DNA of 64,000 bases, taken from contig NC_073352.2 of NCBI RefSeq assembly GCF_027580225.2, positions 4,714,501 to 4,778,500 on the forward strand, in the 5' to 3' direction. Under the pieces are notes generated by a model. That model did not search any database and had not been told where the DNA came from. It saw nothing but the letters and a program-made list of their open reading frames with translations. The stretch is from Misgurnus anguillicaudatus (Eukaryota; Chordata; Actinopteri; Cypriniformes; Cobitidae). This document shows positions 22,615-34,100 of the stretch, piece by piece. A program made the position numbers and the translations under genes. Each line of letters opens with the position of its first letter. Within the stretch, counting starts at the first letter, position 1.

Positions 22615-23145
22615 AAATGTTTAAAATAGTAACTATCACAGTAGATTTAGAAGTGCTAAAGCACAAACACTGCATTCCAAAGAGACATGCAAAACAGTAA
22701 GTACTATTATTTATAAAATGGATTTTCAAACTGGAAAATATCACTCCTTCAGAAAGTCAGAGCTACAGCATTTGTATAAACTGTTAATCAAAAATTCATC
22801 AAAAACAAAATACAACAACCATTTCCAAAATCGACTCTGAGCAGCAAACTGTTAATGTATTAATAAGAGAAAACACTTAAAACAGATAAATAAAAAGAAC
22901 ATAAATGAGCAGCACAGTCTTTCTGATCCTTTCACTGAAAGAAACTGTTCGTTAAAGTTACTCTCAATGCAGTTTGGATTTCCTCATAAAAATAAAGCAG
23001 AGATCAGGATAGCTCAGGTTTAAGGCATACATCAGCTCAAACACGATGTTGCAACACCTTCATGGCTTCCAGGACTATACAAAGATCCTCTTCTTCATCA
23101 CAAGAAGCATGTTGTTTGAGAGCACAAATCCCAACATTGGTGTCT

Positions 23146-23372
23146 TCAAATGACCTCACTGATGCTGACTTCATCCATGCCCTGTACAAAACAGACCAAT
23201 GTAGTTAAAGAAACAGAAAAAAGGTTACTGTTACAATAAAACTGTCATTGGAAATTAGTACAATGCAAACAAATATAAATGTAAGTATACAGACCCATGT
23301 GCATTGCTACAGCATGTTACAATTGGTTACAAATACATGGGTTACAAAGCAAGGCAGCTGCACTGTCCACTG

Positions 23373-23459
<87 letters not shown>

Positions 23460-26400
23460 TGTGTGTGTGTTCACTAGGGATGCTCCGATCGATCGGCCGA
23501 TAATGGCATTAAATGACTCGATCGGTGCTCGCTAAATCTGCCGATCTCATAAACCGATCTTTCTGTTTACTTTTGTCATCAAAAGGATCCTGAATGTGGC
23601 TGCAATTAAAGACATTTTTTACGTAGCACGAGCATTTTTACAACCCTTTGCTCATGTGCGGCGTGCAGATTTGTATGTCTCTCTTTGCCTTTACAGAGAC
23701 ATGTGTATTTTCTATGAGGACACGCTCCGGTAAACAGCGCGAGGCGTCTTCACATCCCCATCAAACAGCGTATACAACACATATCTATCACGGACAATTG
23801 CATCCTCATGTCAAAAGTTTATTATTTGCATGCGTTTTAAAGTTTTGAGCGTTTAAACTTTTATTTTCCTCACAGCTGCTTGTCTGCGTTCAGCCGCCGC
23901 CCACACACACAGCAGCCTGTCATCAGTGCACGTGAACAGAGCGATCTCTCTCTCACGTCTTAAAGCTGCAGTAACCTAATTCATCTCTCAATAAAATCAC
24001 TCTCTGCTCTTGACTAAAGAACTTTTATACTTCATACGAATGCGTGTATATTTAATTAATACAGTAAAGTCTGTGAAGTGTTTTATTTTCAGTACTATTA
24101 GGAGACATAAGCCTTTTTAAAGCCATATTAAATTTCTCTATGCAGAATAAATATTTGTTGTGCTTATTTATTTGAGTCACTATTAAAACAATAATATACC
24201 TAATTACTGCAAGTAATATAACAAAGGCAACATCCGTGGTATTATTTTATCTAGAAAAAAATGTAACAGTTACAGTCATCTAAGAGCGCACATATCAGCT
24301 TTAAAAAAATCGGAATCGGTATCGGCCGATCACAAAGATTACAAATCGGTGATCGTATCGGCTGCAAAAATCCTGATCGGAGCATCCCTAGTGTTCACTA
24401 CACTGGAATGAGTTAAATAAAGAGGCCACGTTTCGAGTGTGTGCTACCACACCTGAAAATCACATCAAAGGTGAATTCTCTCATTTTCTCACTCTCATGT
24501 TGTTACAGACCTGTATAAATGTCTTTGTTCTGATAAACATGAAGGAAGACATTTATTTTGAGGAATGTTTGCAACCAAACTGTTCATGAGCCCCATTCAC
24601 TTCAATAGTATTATTTTTCCCCCACTGTGGAGGTGAATGGGGCTTATGATTGATTTGGTTGCGGGCATTCCTCAGAATGTCTTCCTTGGTGTTCGTCAGA
24701 ACGGGGACGTTTGTGCAGGTTTGTAACAGCATGGTAGGGAGTAAGTGATGAGAATTTTTATTTTTGGGTGAACTACCCCTTTAAATCTTCCCAGGTGTTT
24801 TAATGACCGTGTGCCAAAAGATGTTGTAACTAAAACATACTAAACGTTCTGTACTTCCAACAATGTTTACACATTTTTATGTCTATGAATCTATATTACT
24901 TACTTCTGTCATTTGAGCATTAATTGTTTGAAGTCTTTTTGCTAGCTGTCCTCCTTTCGAGACAGGGGTAGCTGCAGCTTGGAGCATTGGGCGTGGCAGG
25001 AGGTAGGGGCGTGGCAGGAGGTAGGGGCGTTGTAAGAGGTTTCTCATTGGTCAAAGGAGCTTCCTCCTGGCAACTGCGTTGGCCAATCAGCCGTAACCAT
25101 AGTTATACGTCATTTCCTTTAGCTAAAAAGAAATCGTAATTTTCTTTTGAAGGAAAGAAGATGGATATAATACATGTGCGATATAATTTGATGGTCTCTT
25201 TGCTTGACGTCTTTTCAGCTTCGGGGATTATTTAATTGTTGTAATGTTGACAGATACATGTTACAGTGAGAAAAATTAATGACTGCATTTGCATCGAAGA
25301 CATCCGATCGAGTCGGCGATTTATGTCGATGTCCCTTCTGTGCTCTCAGTGTTGTTAGACCTTGTGAATATCGCAAGATACAAAGCCATTTGCAAAGCCA
25401 CAGATTTCGCACGGTACGCCATGAAGGGGGTCACTGTGCGTTAGGATAGAGAGTTTGATGGCTTCTGTTCGAATGAATGAGTTTTGAACACAAGAACACA
25501 AGCCTTTGATGACAACTTCAATTGTCGTTTCAAAAAAATATTGTAAAAATGACTGAATAAATGTTTTTTGGATAAAATGGTGTTTGTTTTGCTTAATTGA
25601 TTAATGTCACTTAAAATAAGTTTATTAGACCGTTTTTACTTCATTTTTATATGGTGAGTGTTTGATCAAACACGTATATGCCTTTATACAGCCAAACATT
25701 TACTGTACCATTTTTATAAAAATAACATTACTTTTAGAGACATTTTTATCTTTAAAATAATAATTTGTTTTTTAATTATTTTTTTATTTTATTATTTAGT
25801 TCAAATACAGAAATTTCAAGTATAATGCAATAAAAAATGATGAATACAAAGCATTGTAAATACAGCTCAAAATGTGTAAATCGGAGAATAACAAGTATAA
25901 CATGAATGAAAAATACAAATGAATACAAAAATAAAAGTTTATGAATCAAAGTAGTTATAGATATTTTCAAAAACTTTTTGTTTTGTGATCTCATGTTTGA
26001 AAGGGTTTCCAAGTTTACTGCGAGGTCTTATAAAAGTTAATATAGGAGGGTTTCTTTTATTTGTGGATTATGCATATAAAACGTCGACAAAATAATTTAA
26101 TTACATAATTATTTCCAGAAAAATATGGGTTTTGGAAACAAAGTAAAATGTCGTTCTAAATTCTAATACTGGGAATTTCTATTTTAGGAATACCTATTTT
26201 GAAGTCAGTTCAAAATGAAATAGAAACGGGGCAATACAAAAATAAATATGTAATATCTTTAAGTGCTGTTTTACAAAAAGTGCATTTATCACAAACATTA
26301 TGAATGTTTTTAATGATTGATCCTGAAAAAGTTGCGGTGGTGATTACGTCATGTAACCCGCGTTATACAGAAGGTGTCGAAGGTAACGTACTTTTGAATG

Positions 26401-27086
26401 TATTCTCAATATCATCATTGTTATTTTTACAGTGAAAGAAATGTATTTTGTATGGTGTTATATATGCAGCTAAATGTTGTGCTATATGAAGAGTTGCCAT
26501 TAGGGGGCAACAGTGTTCTATATTAGAGTGAGTACTGTACTGAATAAAGCAGTAAAAGAAGTGAGTGAATCAGCAAACAGCGTGTGAGTGTTGCTCTGTG
26601 TGTTACGATAAAATTGTTTATATACATACATCAGCAAGCAACATAATATATAGTGATTAAGTTTATGGTTCGCTTTTATGCGGATCAGGAAGCTTTTCGC
26701 GTCCAATTGAAAAGACCTTACGGCACGCCCCATTCCTCGTGGCACGCCCCATTTCTTTCCGACCTCTTGCCACGCCCATTGCTCCAGTCCGCAGCCACCT
26801 CTACTTGCTCCTTTCTGATAGAAGAGTTTCATCAGGTTTTTGGATTGGAGGTCCAGGTGACACACAGGAACATAAGACAGTAGTGATTCTTTTAAATTCA
26901 GCATTTATCTGAAAACAAATTAACCAACCATTGTATATTTGAGTACTGCGAGTAAAAGAATAATACTTGTATATTAGTTACAAAAATAGTTACAAAAATA
27001 AGATTTAGCTCCTAACAGCAGTACAAAAGTGAAAGATATGACTTACCAATGCTTTTGAGTGTGCAGCGCATGCAAGGATGATGGGC
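23146..27086 (-). CDS. Three phase-compatible exons of an unidentified gene (3' end)
   Basis: The exons are 27086-27047 (acceptor TTATAG, donor GTAAGT), 24971-24904 (acceptor GCTGCAG, donor GTAAGT) and 23181-23146 (acceptor TTGTACAG, then a TGA stop). Phases agree (0 to 1, 1 to 0), giving a C-terminus that contains HHPCMRCTLKSI, ATPVSKGGQLAKRLQTINAQ and MDEVSISEVI. I do not recognise the protein. The basic and helical LAKRLQTINAQMTE part could be structural. The first exon may be at 53587-53650 beyond the giant transposon. The call rests on splice sites and phases alone, so it is uncertain. Confidence 0.4.
23375..23470. repeat. (GT)n microsatellite
   Basis: An almost pure GT dinucleotide run of about 95 bp directly precedes the hAT element at 23475. 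Confidence 0.95.
23475..24390. mobile_element. Non-autonomous hAT element with exact 8-bp target duplication
   Basis: The perfect inverted ends TAGGGATGCTCCGATC / GATCGGAGCATCCCTA are flanked by GTGTTCAC on both sides (23467-23474 and 24391-24398). The subterminal parts repeat CGATCGG/ATCGGCCGAT words in both orientations. There is no transposase. It inserted at the edge of the GT microsatellite. Confidence 0.9.
24451..24780. mobile_element. Foldback TTAA-type element
   Basis: The right half, reverse complemented, starts AGGGGTAGTTCACCC next to TTAA (24781-24784) and matches the left half for well over 100 bp. Examples are ATGTTGTTACAGACCTG against ATGCTGTTACAAACCTG, and AACCAAACTGTTCATGAGCC against its partner. 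The centre is CACTTCAATAGTATTATTTTT. The left tip is degraded, so the left TTAA is not visible. Confidence 0.65.
25279..25449 (+). CDS. Small zinc-finger-like open frame (56 aa)
   Basis: The frame starts ATG at 25279 and ends TAG. It contains CRCPFCALSVVRPCEY and IQSHLQSHRFRTVRHEG, giving CX2C followed after 15 residues by HX3H, a C2H2-like knuckle with a slightly long loop. It resembles small single-finger segments common in fish genomes next to transposons, but I cannot name the gene. No intron junction is needed. It could also be a single exon: CTTTTCAG at 25212-25219 is a possible acceptor upstream. Confidence 0.35.
   Translation: MTAFASKTSDRVGDLCRCPFCALSVVRPCEYRKIQSHLQSHRFRTVRHEGGHCALG
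25450..27046. other. No further gene seen
   Basis: AT-rich intron-like DNA. At 26520-26880 lies a less AT-rich patch with GGCACGCCCCATT-like repeats (CACGCCCCAT at two sites and CACGCCCATTGC). Similar GGGGCGTGGCAGGAGGTA repeats are at 25000-25030. Confidence 0.3.
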
Positions 27087-27436
27087 CTATAAGAAAATAT
27101 TCAGAGGTGAAATCAACACATAACCTCAAATGATTAAGACCACACATACACAGAGCAATAATGAAATAAGTATTATATCTGTCATAGGACGCAATGTTGG
27201 ACAAAATTAGATCTTAAAACAACAAGGTTCTCTTCTGAAAACGTCAGTTTTAAGGTGTGGTCACTTCAAAGCGATTTTTTTTTCAGTTAATATACCAGAC
27301 GTCACGCGAGACATTTAAAAAAGCTTTTTCTAATAAAATCAAATGTTGCCCGTGGCGTAGCGAAGTCATGAATAACTGACGCGGGTCTGTTCATCTGATT
27401 AAGCAGACAGTTTGTTTCATACACAATGTCATTATT

Positions 27437-27600
27437 CAGCCTGATCTCACACACAAAACGTACATATTTACACGTAAACTAAAACAGTCATATACGTATG
27501 TGCTTTTACGTATTTATAGTGCCTTTACGTATTATCTGGACGTAATTGCAGGATCGATACGTATCTAAATGTACGTAAAATATCCTAAAATACGTACAGA
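27437..27600. repeat. Left inverted end and subterminal ACGTA repeats
   Basis: At least nine ACGTA/TACGT words occur in about 165 bp (AACGTACAT, ACACGTAAAC, ATACGTATG, TTTACGTATT, GATACGTATC and others). The stretch 27558-27583 (TACGTATCTAAATGTACG...) matches the first 50 bp of the right end read inward almost base for base, so the same module sits at different depths in the two ends. Confidence 0.7.
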
Positions 27601-27779
27601 TTAAACGTGTTCTGACCAGTCAGTTATCCAGTAACATTTGCTTATGGAGCCGCTTTTTATGAAGCGCTTTTAATGCGCATTAGATTTAATACTCACATTA
27701 AAACACTTTGGCACGTTAATGCTTACTTGCTACACATCATTATACACTATACGATGTAATTCCTTTATTAAAATAATGA

Positions 27780-27877
27780 TCGGACGAAACTAGAGCAGAC
27801 CGCGTTCCCGACCGGACTCATTTCAGGGTTACAACAGATTCTGAATTTCTGCGACGGTGTTGACATCTCTTCTCCAG
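27780..27877 (+). promoter_or_regulatory. Possible promoter and non-coding first exon of the KDZ gene
   Basis: A GC-richer patch in AT-rich DNA ends at a donor TCTCCAG|GTGAGG (27877). The next acceptor TATTCTCAG lies 15 nt before the ATG at 28136. The exact transcription start cannot be read. Confidence 0.45.
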
Positions 27878-28135
27878 GTGAGGAAATTTATTTACATTTT
27901 TAATTTATATGTCTGCTCTATTTTATGAAATCTATTCTTAGCCAGTTGTTGGTTTTTGTCAGATAATAACTTGACTGGTAAGTTAATCGAAAAAGTGCAT
28001 CGACTGAAGTGATACTAGGTTTCAACAGGCGATCATTACATCAATGATTAGTGTTTAATATGATCAATCTAATATAAATTCATACTTATTTGACTTATTT
28101 GTTGTGTCTCTGTATTCTCAGATCAAACTAAGATA

Positions 28136-31100
28136 ATGGCGCATAACGAAAGTGAATTAACAGAAATTCTCAGAAAAGGGCGCGCTGTTGCTGCAACCCT
28201 TGGAAAGATATGCGACCGCACACAGTTGGGTGCCGTCGTTAAAAAAGGCCAAACTGCAAAACTGGACATGGACCTGGATCACAATGTCAAACAAGGGCAA
28301 ACTATAATTCAGAACCTTAACAGTGAAAGTTCTGTAAATGATCTAAATCGTGCTCTAACTGAATCCGTAGAACTGTTTGGACGGCCAAACCAAAATGGCC
28401 CAAAGGTCAGTATTTTTCTTGAATATCCAAACTTTTAAGCAGTCATTATTTTACTGAAACATTTAAGAAAAGTATGTGAGATTGGTGGAACAAATATAAT
28501 TTATTCATACATTTTCTATTATATTATTTTTAAGGTTACGGCAGTTGTAATGATATTAATCCTGATGTGCAAAATAAAGTGTCACGTTTTTGCAACAGAA
28601 TGTTGAGTCTTAATGATACAAGCATATAGACTGTTTCAGCAGCAACAACATAAACAAATGGCTTTTTTGGACTGAACGCATCTTCTGGTAAACTTCCACA
28701 TAGAATCAATAACAAAAGTCCTTTTACAGTATTTTATTTCTGAAAACAAGGGAAATAAATGACAAGTAAATAACTTTTGTTGTTATATTCTATCTAAGGC
28801 ATATGAACTATTAAACTGAGCTATTGTTACTGTGTAAAATTAATGTATACAATGTTAGCTACAGGTCCTTGAATTCTTGCCTGGCTGCCAAACCTCTTGG
28901 CACAGCTGTGATCCATGCTCACCGTCTCCCCCTCATCTTTAGTAAAAAAAAATATTTTCTACAAGGTATTTGTTTTAGAGATCAGTTTAGCCACTTGCCA
29001 GACCCATAAATAAATACAGACCGGAAGTTCACTTTGATTCAGATGTGTAACCACGGGTAACTTCCTGTGTTTGCTTATCATACTGGCCACAAAAGCCACT
29101 TGTTTATGTTGTTGCTGCTGCTGAAACCCTTTATAATGTACTGTTCAAAATTCATAGGCAAAGAAAAAAAGGATCCAGTCCAGCTTCAAAGTCAAATGTC
29201 CACAAAAAGCAAAGCCTTCTACTACACATGGTAAGGTATTGTTGATCTGAAGAAAAGTCATTTGTGTTGTAAAGCATTCATTTTGAAATAATAAAGATGT
29301 TTTTAATAACTGCTACATGCATAATCCGATCCAGGAGTCAAATCAAGGCCATGTCCAAAGCCAGCAGAATGTTATCTAGACCAGGCTCCAGACCAGGCTC
29401 CAGATCATGGTTAGTTATAACTTATTAGATTGTTACTTTTTAAAAAATGTGTTGTTTTTAGTAAATTCATGATTATTTCCTGTAAATTCTTGCATATGAT
29501 TTAAACCATAAATATGCTATAATAAGAGGCAAAAGCTCCATATGATATAAGTTATGATACTGCTATAAAATAGTGCCCACAAATGCTTTTCTTAAACTTC
29601 ACAATTATTTTTTCAACTTAGAATAATTGTGCTTGACATTGTAATAAAAAGCAATTAATTCTAGTAAGGTAAATTAAAGAACCACACTGCATCATTAGAC
29701 AAGGAACTGTTTTGCATAATTTTTTTTCTGGGGTGTGACAGATTCTCTTGTAGGTGAGTTGCATGAGCTTCTGTAAACTGCTAGTTCTAACCTCCACTTT
29801 GAGGGAACTCCACATTCAACATCTCTGCATTGGGGTGCAAGGACAGCAGCTTCTTCTGAGAGATGGAGGGAGGCTAGACCATCTTTAATCAGCAACAGGC
29901 TTGCAACAGAGCATATTAAGGAACAGCTGTGTTTGGAGTGCAAGAAGAATGTGGCAGTTGTCAAGTGCAAAGACTGTTTGCCTAAGCAGTATACCTGCAT
30001 TGACTGTGACACTGCAATACATCGTACACAAGTGTTCCACAACAGAACCACCATGATTTTCGGGTTCCACAAGGCTGTACCTCCCACCATTGTGGTGAAG
30101 CAGGACTCTGATGGGCAATACTTTCACCATCATGAAGGTACAGTTTCCTTTAATAATAATAGTTATATTTATAGTAGACATAATAATGTCTTGGGATAGT
30201 CACTTAACTACAAGTTATTGTCAGACCCCCATTTTAACTTAAATTGTTTATATTGAACTTGTGAATTATAAATTGACACTTTATTTTTATTTATTTATTT
30301 TTCTTCATTGTAGATCGTCTATTACCAATAGCCCTACCGAATTCCATCTGCAGTTGTGGAGAAGAAAAGTACAGTGTTGGAATAGGGAGGTCTATTACTG
30401 TAATCAACATGAAGGGTGAGTGTTCAGCACATAATGAATGGCTATGGTGCAATTCACCAGTTAATTGTTTTACTTTATTAAGCTTCTCCATGTGTACAGC
30501 GGTATTTTGTGTATTTGTGTTGTCCAACATTTTTATTTGCTTCACAAGCACATTTCTGAGGCTATAGTATCTATAATACCAGCACTTGTTTTGTTTGTTT
30601 AGAATATCTTTGTCGATAGAAGGCAAAACAGGATATGTTGTTGGCAAAAGAGAATATGTGCTTTATGTATTTAAATGTGTCTATAAACTCTCTGGTTTCA
30701 ATTCTGTGTAAAGTTGCAATGCTGCATATAAAAAACTAACCCCTGCCTGTTTAACCTTGCTCATTGTGATTACTCTGGACAAGTTATAATAATATGACAC
30801 AAACACATCTGCATTCTGCACAGGACAGTTGAAGGTTTGACTGTGTCATGCAGTTGTGTACATTTTGGGAAATTATTTGTAGTCTGTCATTATACTTTGT
30901 TATTGCATTTAATTTACTAACAAGTATTTTGTAGGTCGCTATGAACTGTCATTGCCCCATCTTCGCTGTGAGCAATGCAGAGAAACATGGATACCAGGTG
31001 TGCTAGAAATGCAGAAGAGTGGCTACTGGCCTGCAACTGTAAACTTCTGTACCATTTATGATGAGGAAGTCTTCATGTCCTTCGAAGACTTGAAAATGGC

Positions 31101-34100
31101 TGCTCCAGGATTGTCCCGTTTAGCATTCATAAGAATGCTTGACATGAAGACAGTGCACTATGGCAGAGTGAGTACTTTTCTCATATACTGATCAGCCATA
31201 TAAAAGAACCTGCCTATTATTTTGTAGCTCTAGCTCACACTAGTAATGTTTTTTGTTGGGTATGTTTGTAAAAAGTATTTAAATCTCCCAATATTACTAA
31301 GGCCTAGTTGTGTCTTCATCTAAACCCTGTCTGGGAAACTGTCCCTATATCAATTACCCAGAATGGTGACCAAAAATAGTTCTGCCAAGCTGTTCTGTGA
31401 GGAAAAATACCTTAATGACAGAATAACAGACTTTGTGAATTTGAACCAGTCTGACAGCGCATTCACACGGGGCGTCAGCGTTAACGCTTCCCATTCACTT
31501 TTAATGGGTGACGTCATGCGTTGCCGAACTGAATTGTGGATCCGTCGGCGCCGCGTCAGTCCCGTTGCTCGCGGCAGAAGTTGAACATTTCTCAACTTTT
31601 CAAGCGGCAACGCGTGCGTCAGCCAATCACATCGCCTTATGCAAATAACCTAGGCAGAGCCAGCCAATTACGTTTATGGAAGAACGGAGCATGTGTAGCG
31701 GCCACTGTGATTGGCTGTTGGCCACGCTTCAGACAAGCCTTCCATTAAGCGTTAACGCTGACGCCTCGTGTGAATGCGCCGTGACAGCTATCATAACCGT
31801 TTTGTAAAATTGGAAACAGAACAGCTTTGTTGAATGGGCGTTGTGCTATTTTGGTTGAACAACAAGGTCCATGATAATATTATTATGACTGTTTTAATGT
31901 TTTGGTTAAAGGGATATTTCTACCAAATATCAAAATGACCCCATAATTTACTCGCTTTCAAGCAATCCCAGATGCATATGTCCATCTTCTTTCAGACGAG
32001 CACATTTGGAGTTATTTCAACAAGTTTCCTTGCTCTTCCAAGCTTATAATGGTAGAAAATGGGTATCAGGGAACAAATTGTGACTTTAAACCCCAAAAAA
32101 GAGAAGTAATTCAAACGGCTCCACACTCCAGGGGCTTAATAAGTTTGAATTTAAGCTTGAAAAAGCAAGGACATTTACTAAATCACTCACCCTTATCTTC
32201 CTTAATCTTAATCCTTATGCTTTATGGTTATCTGCATCAAGCACTTTATGGACTTTATGTGTAATATATGTTCATGTCTGTGTATTTCATGTTATTGGAA
32301 GGGGGAATATATGTGTGGGATGTGTTTTACTGTTAGTGTATTGTTGCATTGTTGTTAATGTGAGCATACCAAGACAAATTCCTCTCAACTGTATTGTTGA
32401 AATGGCTAAATAAATCTTTGAATCTTGCATATTTGAATCTAAAGTATCTCCAAATGAAAAGTCTGAAAATGATGGACATATGTATCTCGGATTGCTTGAG
32501 GGTGAGTAAATCATTGGGTCATTTTGATATCTGGCTGAAATATCACTTTAATTTATGGAGAATTGTAGATGTGGATCAGAGTCGACTTGGACTTACCATA
32601 AACAAGCATAAAACTAAAGTAACATTTCTCTGTTTTTTTAACCAGATCGGCACTTTATGTGGTGATGCGTTTTTGAAGAGTTATTTCGAGTGGTCCATCT
32701 GCCGTTATGAGGTTGACAAGATCTGTGGTGAACAACATTTCATGTGCCCTGCTTGTACCCCACTAATGCTGGCAGTTGCTGTGGATGGCAACAGAAAACT
32801 TCATCGTTTCAAAAAGGCTGGGAAGTAAGTGTTTTTGTTGTTGTTGTTGTCATTATTGGCTGACTTATTTTTTTGTTTGTTTGTGAAGCCCTTTCTGGGA
32901 AAGCAGAAATGTTTTATACATTGAGTCTTCTGTCTTTTAATTTTTAAAATTTTCAGTTATTTGTATTACCTTGAAATTGTTTATAAAGCTTTTGTTTTTA
33001 TTGTCATTTAGAAATTGTATCTGAAATCCAACCCTCTCTTTTTTTATTAGTTCAGAGGACTCGGGCTACTTCGAAGGGTTGTTTCTTTGCAAGGATGAGG
33101 ATGTATCCTCTTTTGTTCAATATATCCGCAAAAAAGTTCAACATGTAAGTTTCCTAGACTGCTTATCAGATTGCTTGAAAGTAGATATTATGATTTATGA
33201 TTTGTTTGTGAAAAGTTCACAGTTTATTTTAAATACACAATCATGTGTACAATGAAAGAAATATAAAACACATAGGCCTAATTTATAAGCTATTCCAAAT
33301 GCCTTTTTCATTCTTTATTATTTGTATTACATGTAGGTGGGAGGCAAAGGTGTTTGTGGAGCTGCGGAGTTTGCAGCTGCGAAAGAGTTTTCCAGAAAGA
33401 CCAGCAGTAAATTGGATGAGGAGGGAGTTGAAGTTGCTGTCTGTAGGCATGGTGTTCTTTTGAGGGCACTCAATATGTTCAGAGGAGAAATCTATGCATA
33501 TCCTTTGTACTTGCAGAAAGAACTCTGCACAAAAAATGCAACTTTCTTTTGTGCTGACATTATGTGCAAATACTGGCCATACTTGATAAAAGTTTGCCAG
33601 GCCTGCCCAGAACTGAGACATCTACTAAATATGAAACCATTCCTTTCAGTTATGCATGCAAAAGTACATGGCATAAAATGTGAGGTATGTGTTCATATTT
33701 GGCTATTTTCTATTGTATATTCAGATAAAGCCTGCATAAATTAAACTTTTCCTTACTTTGTAGATCAAATGGAGTGGTAGCTTTCAAACGGGTGCTGCAT
33801 ATACCATGGGGGAAGAAGTAGAACAAACAAATAGCTTTTTATCAAGAATTGGTATAAGTACGAAGTTCATGTCTAAAGCAGGTTAGTATGTTTATGTAAT
33901 TTTGGCCTCAAAATTTCTAAATTTAAATCAGTTAGAAAAGTTATTAAGTAACACTTCCCAAAAGTAAGGTGAGAATTTTTGTGTGTGTGTGTGTGTTCTG
34001 TCCATTTGTTTTGACAGGTCGCACAGATTTGCTCACATTGCAGTGTATGGGGTGGAACAAAATGAAGACTCAAAATATGTGCCAAACTATTTGCACACGA

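Noticed and set aside
23248..23535. Cys-Val repeat open frames
   Set aside because: Translation of the (GT)n microsatellite.
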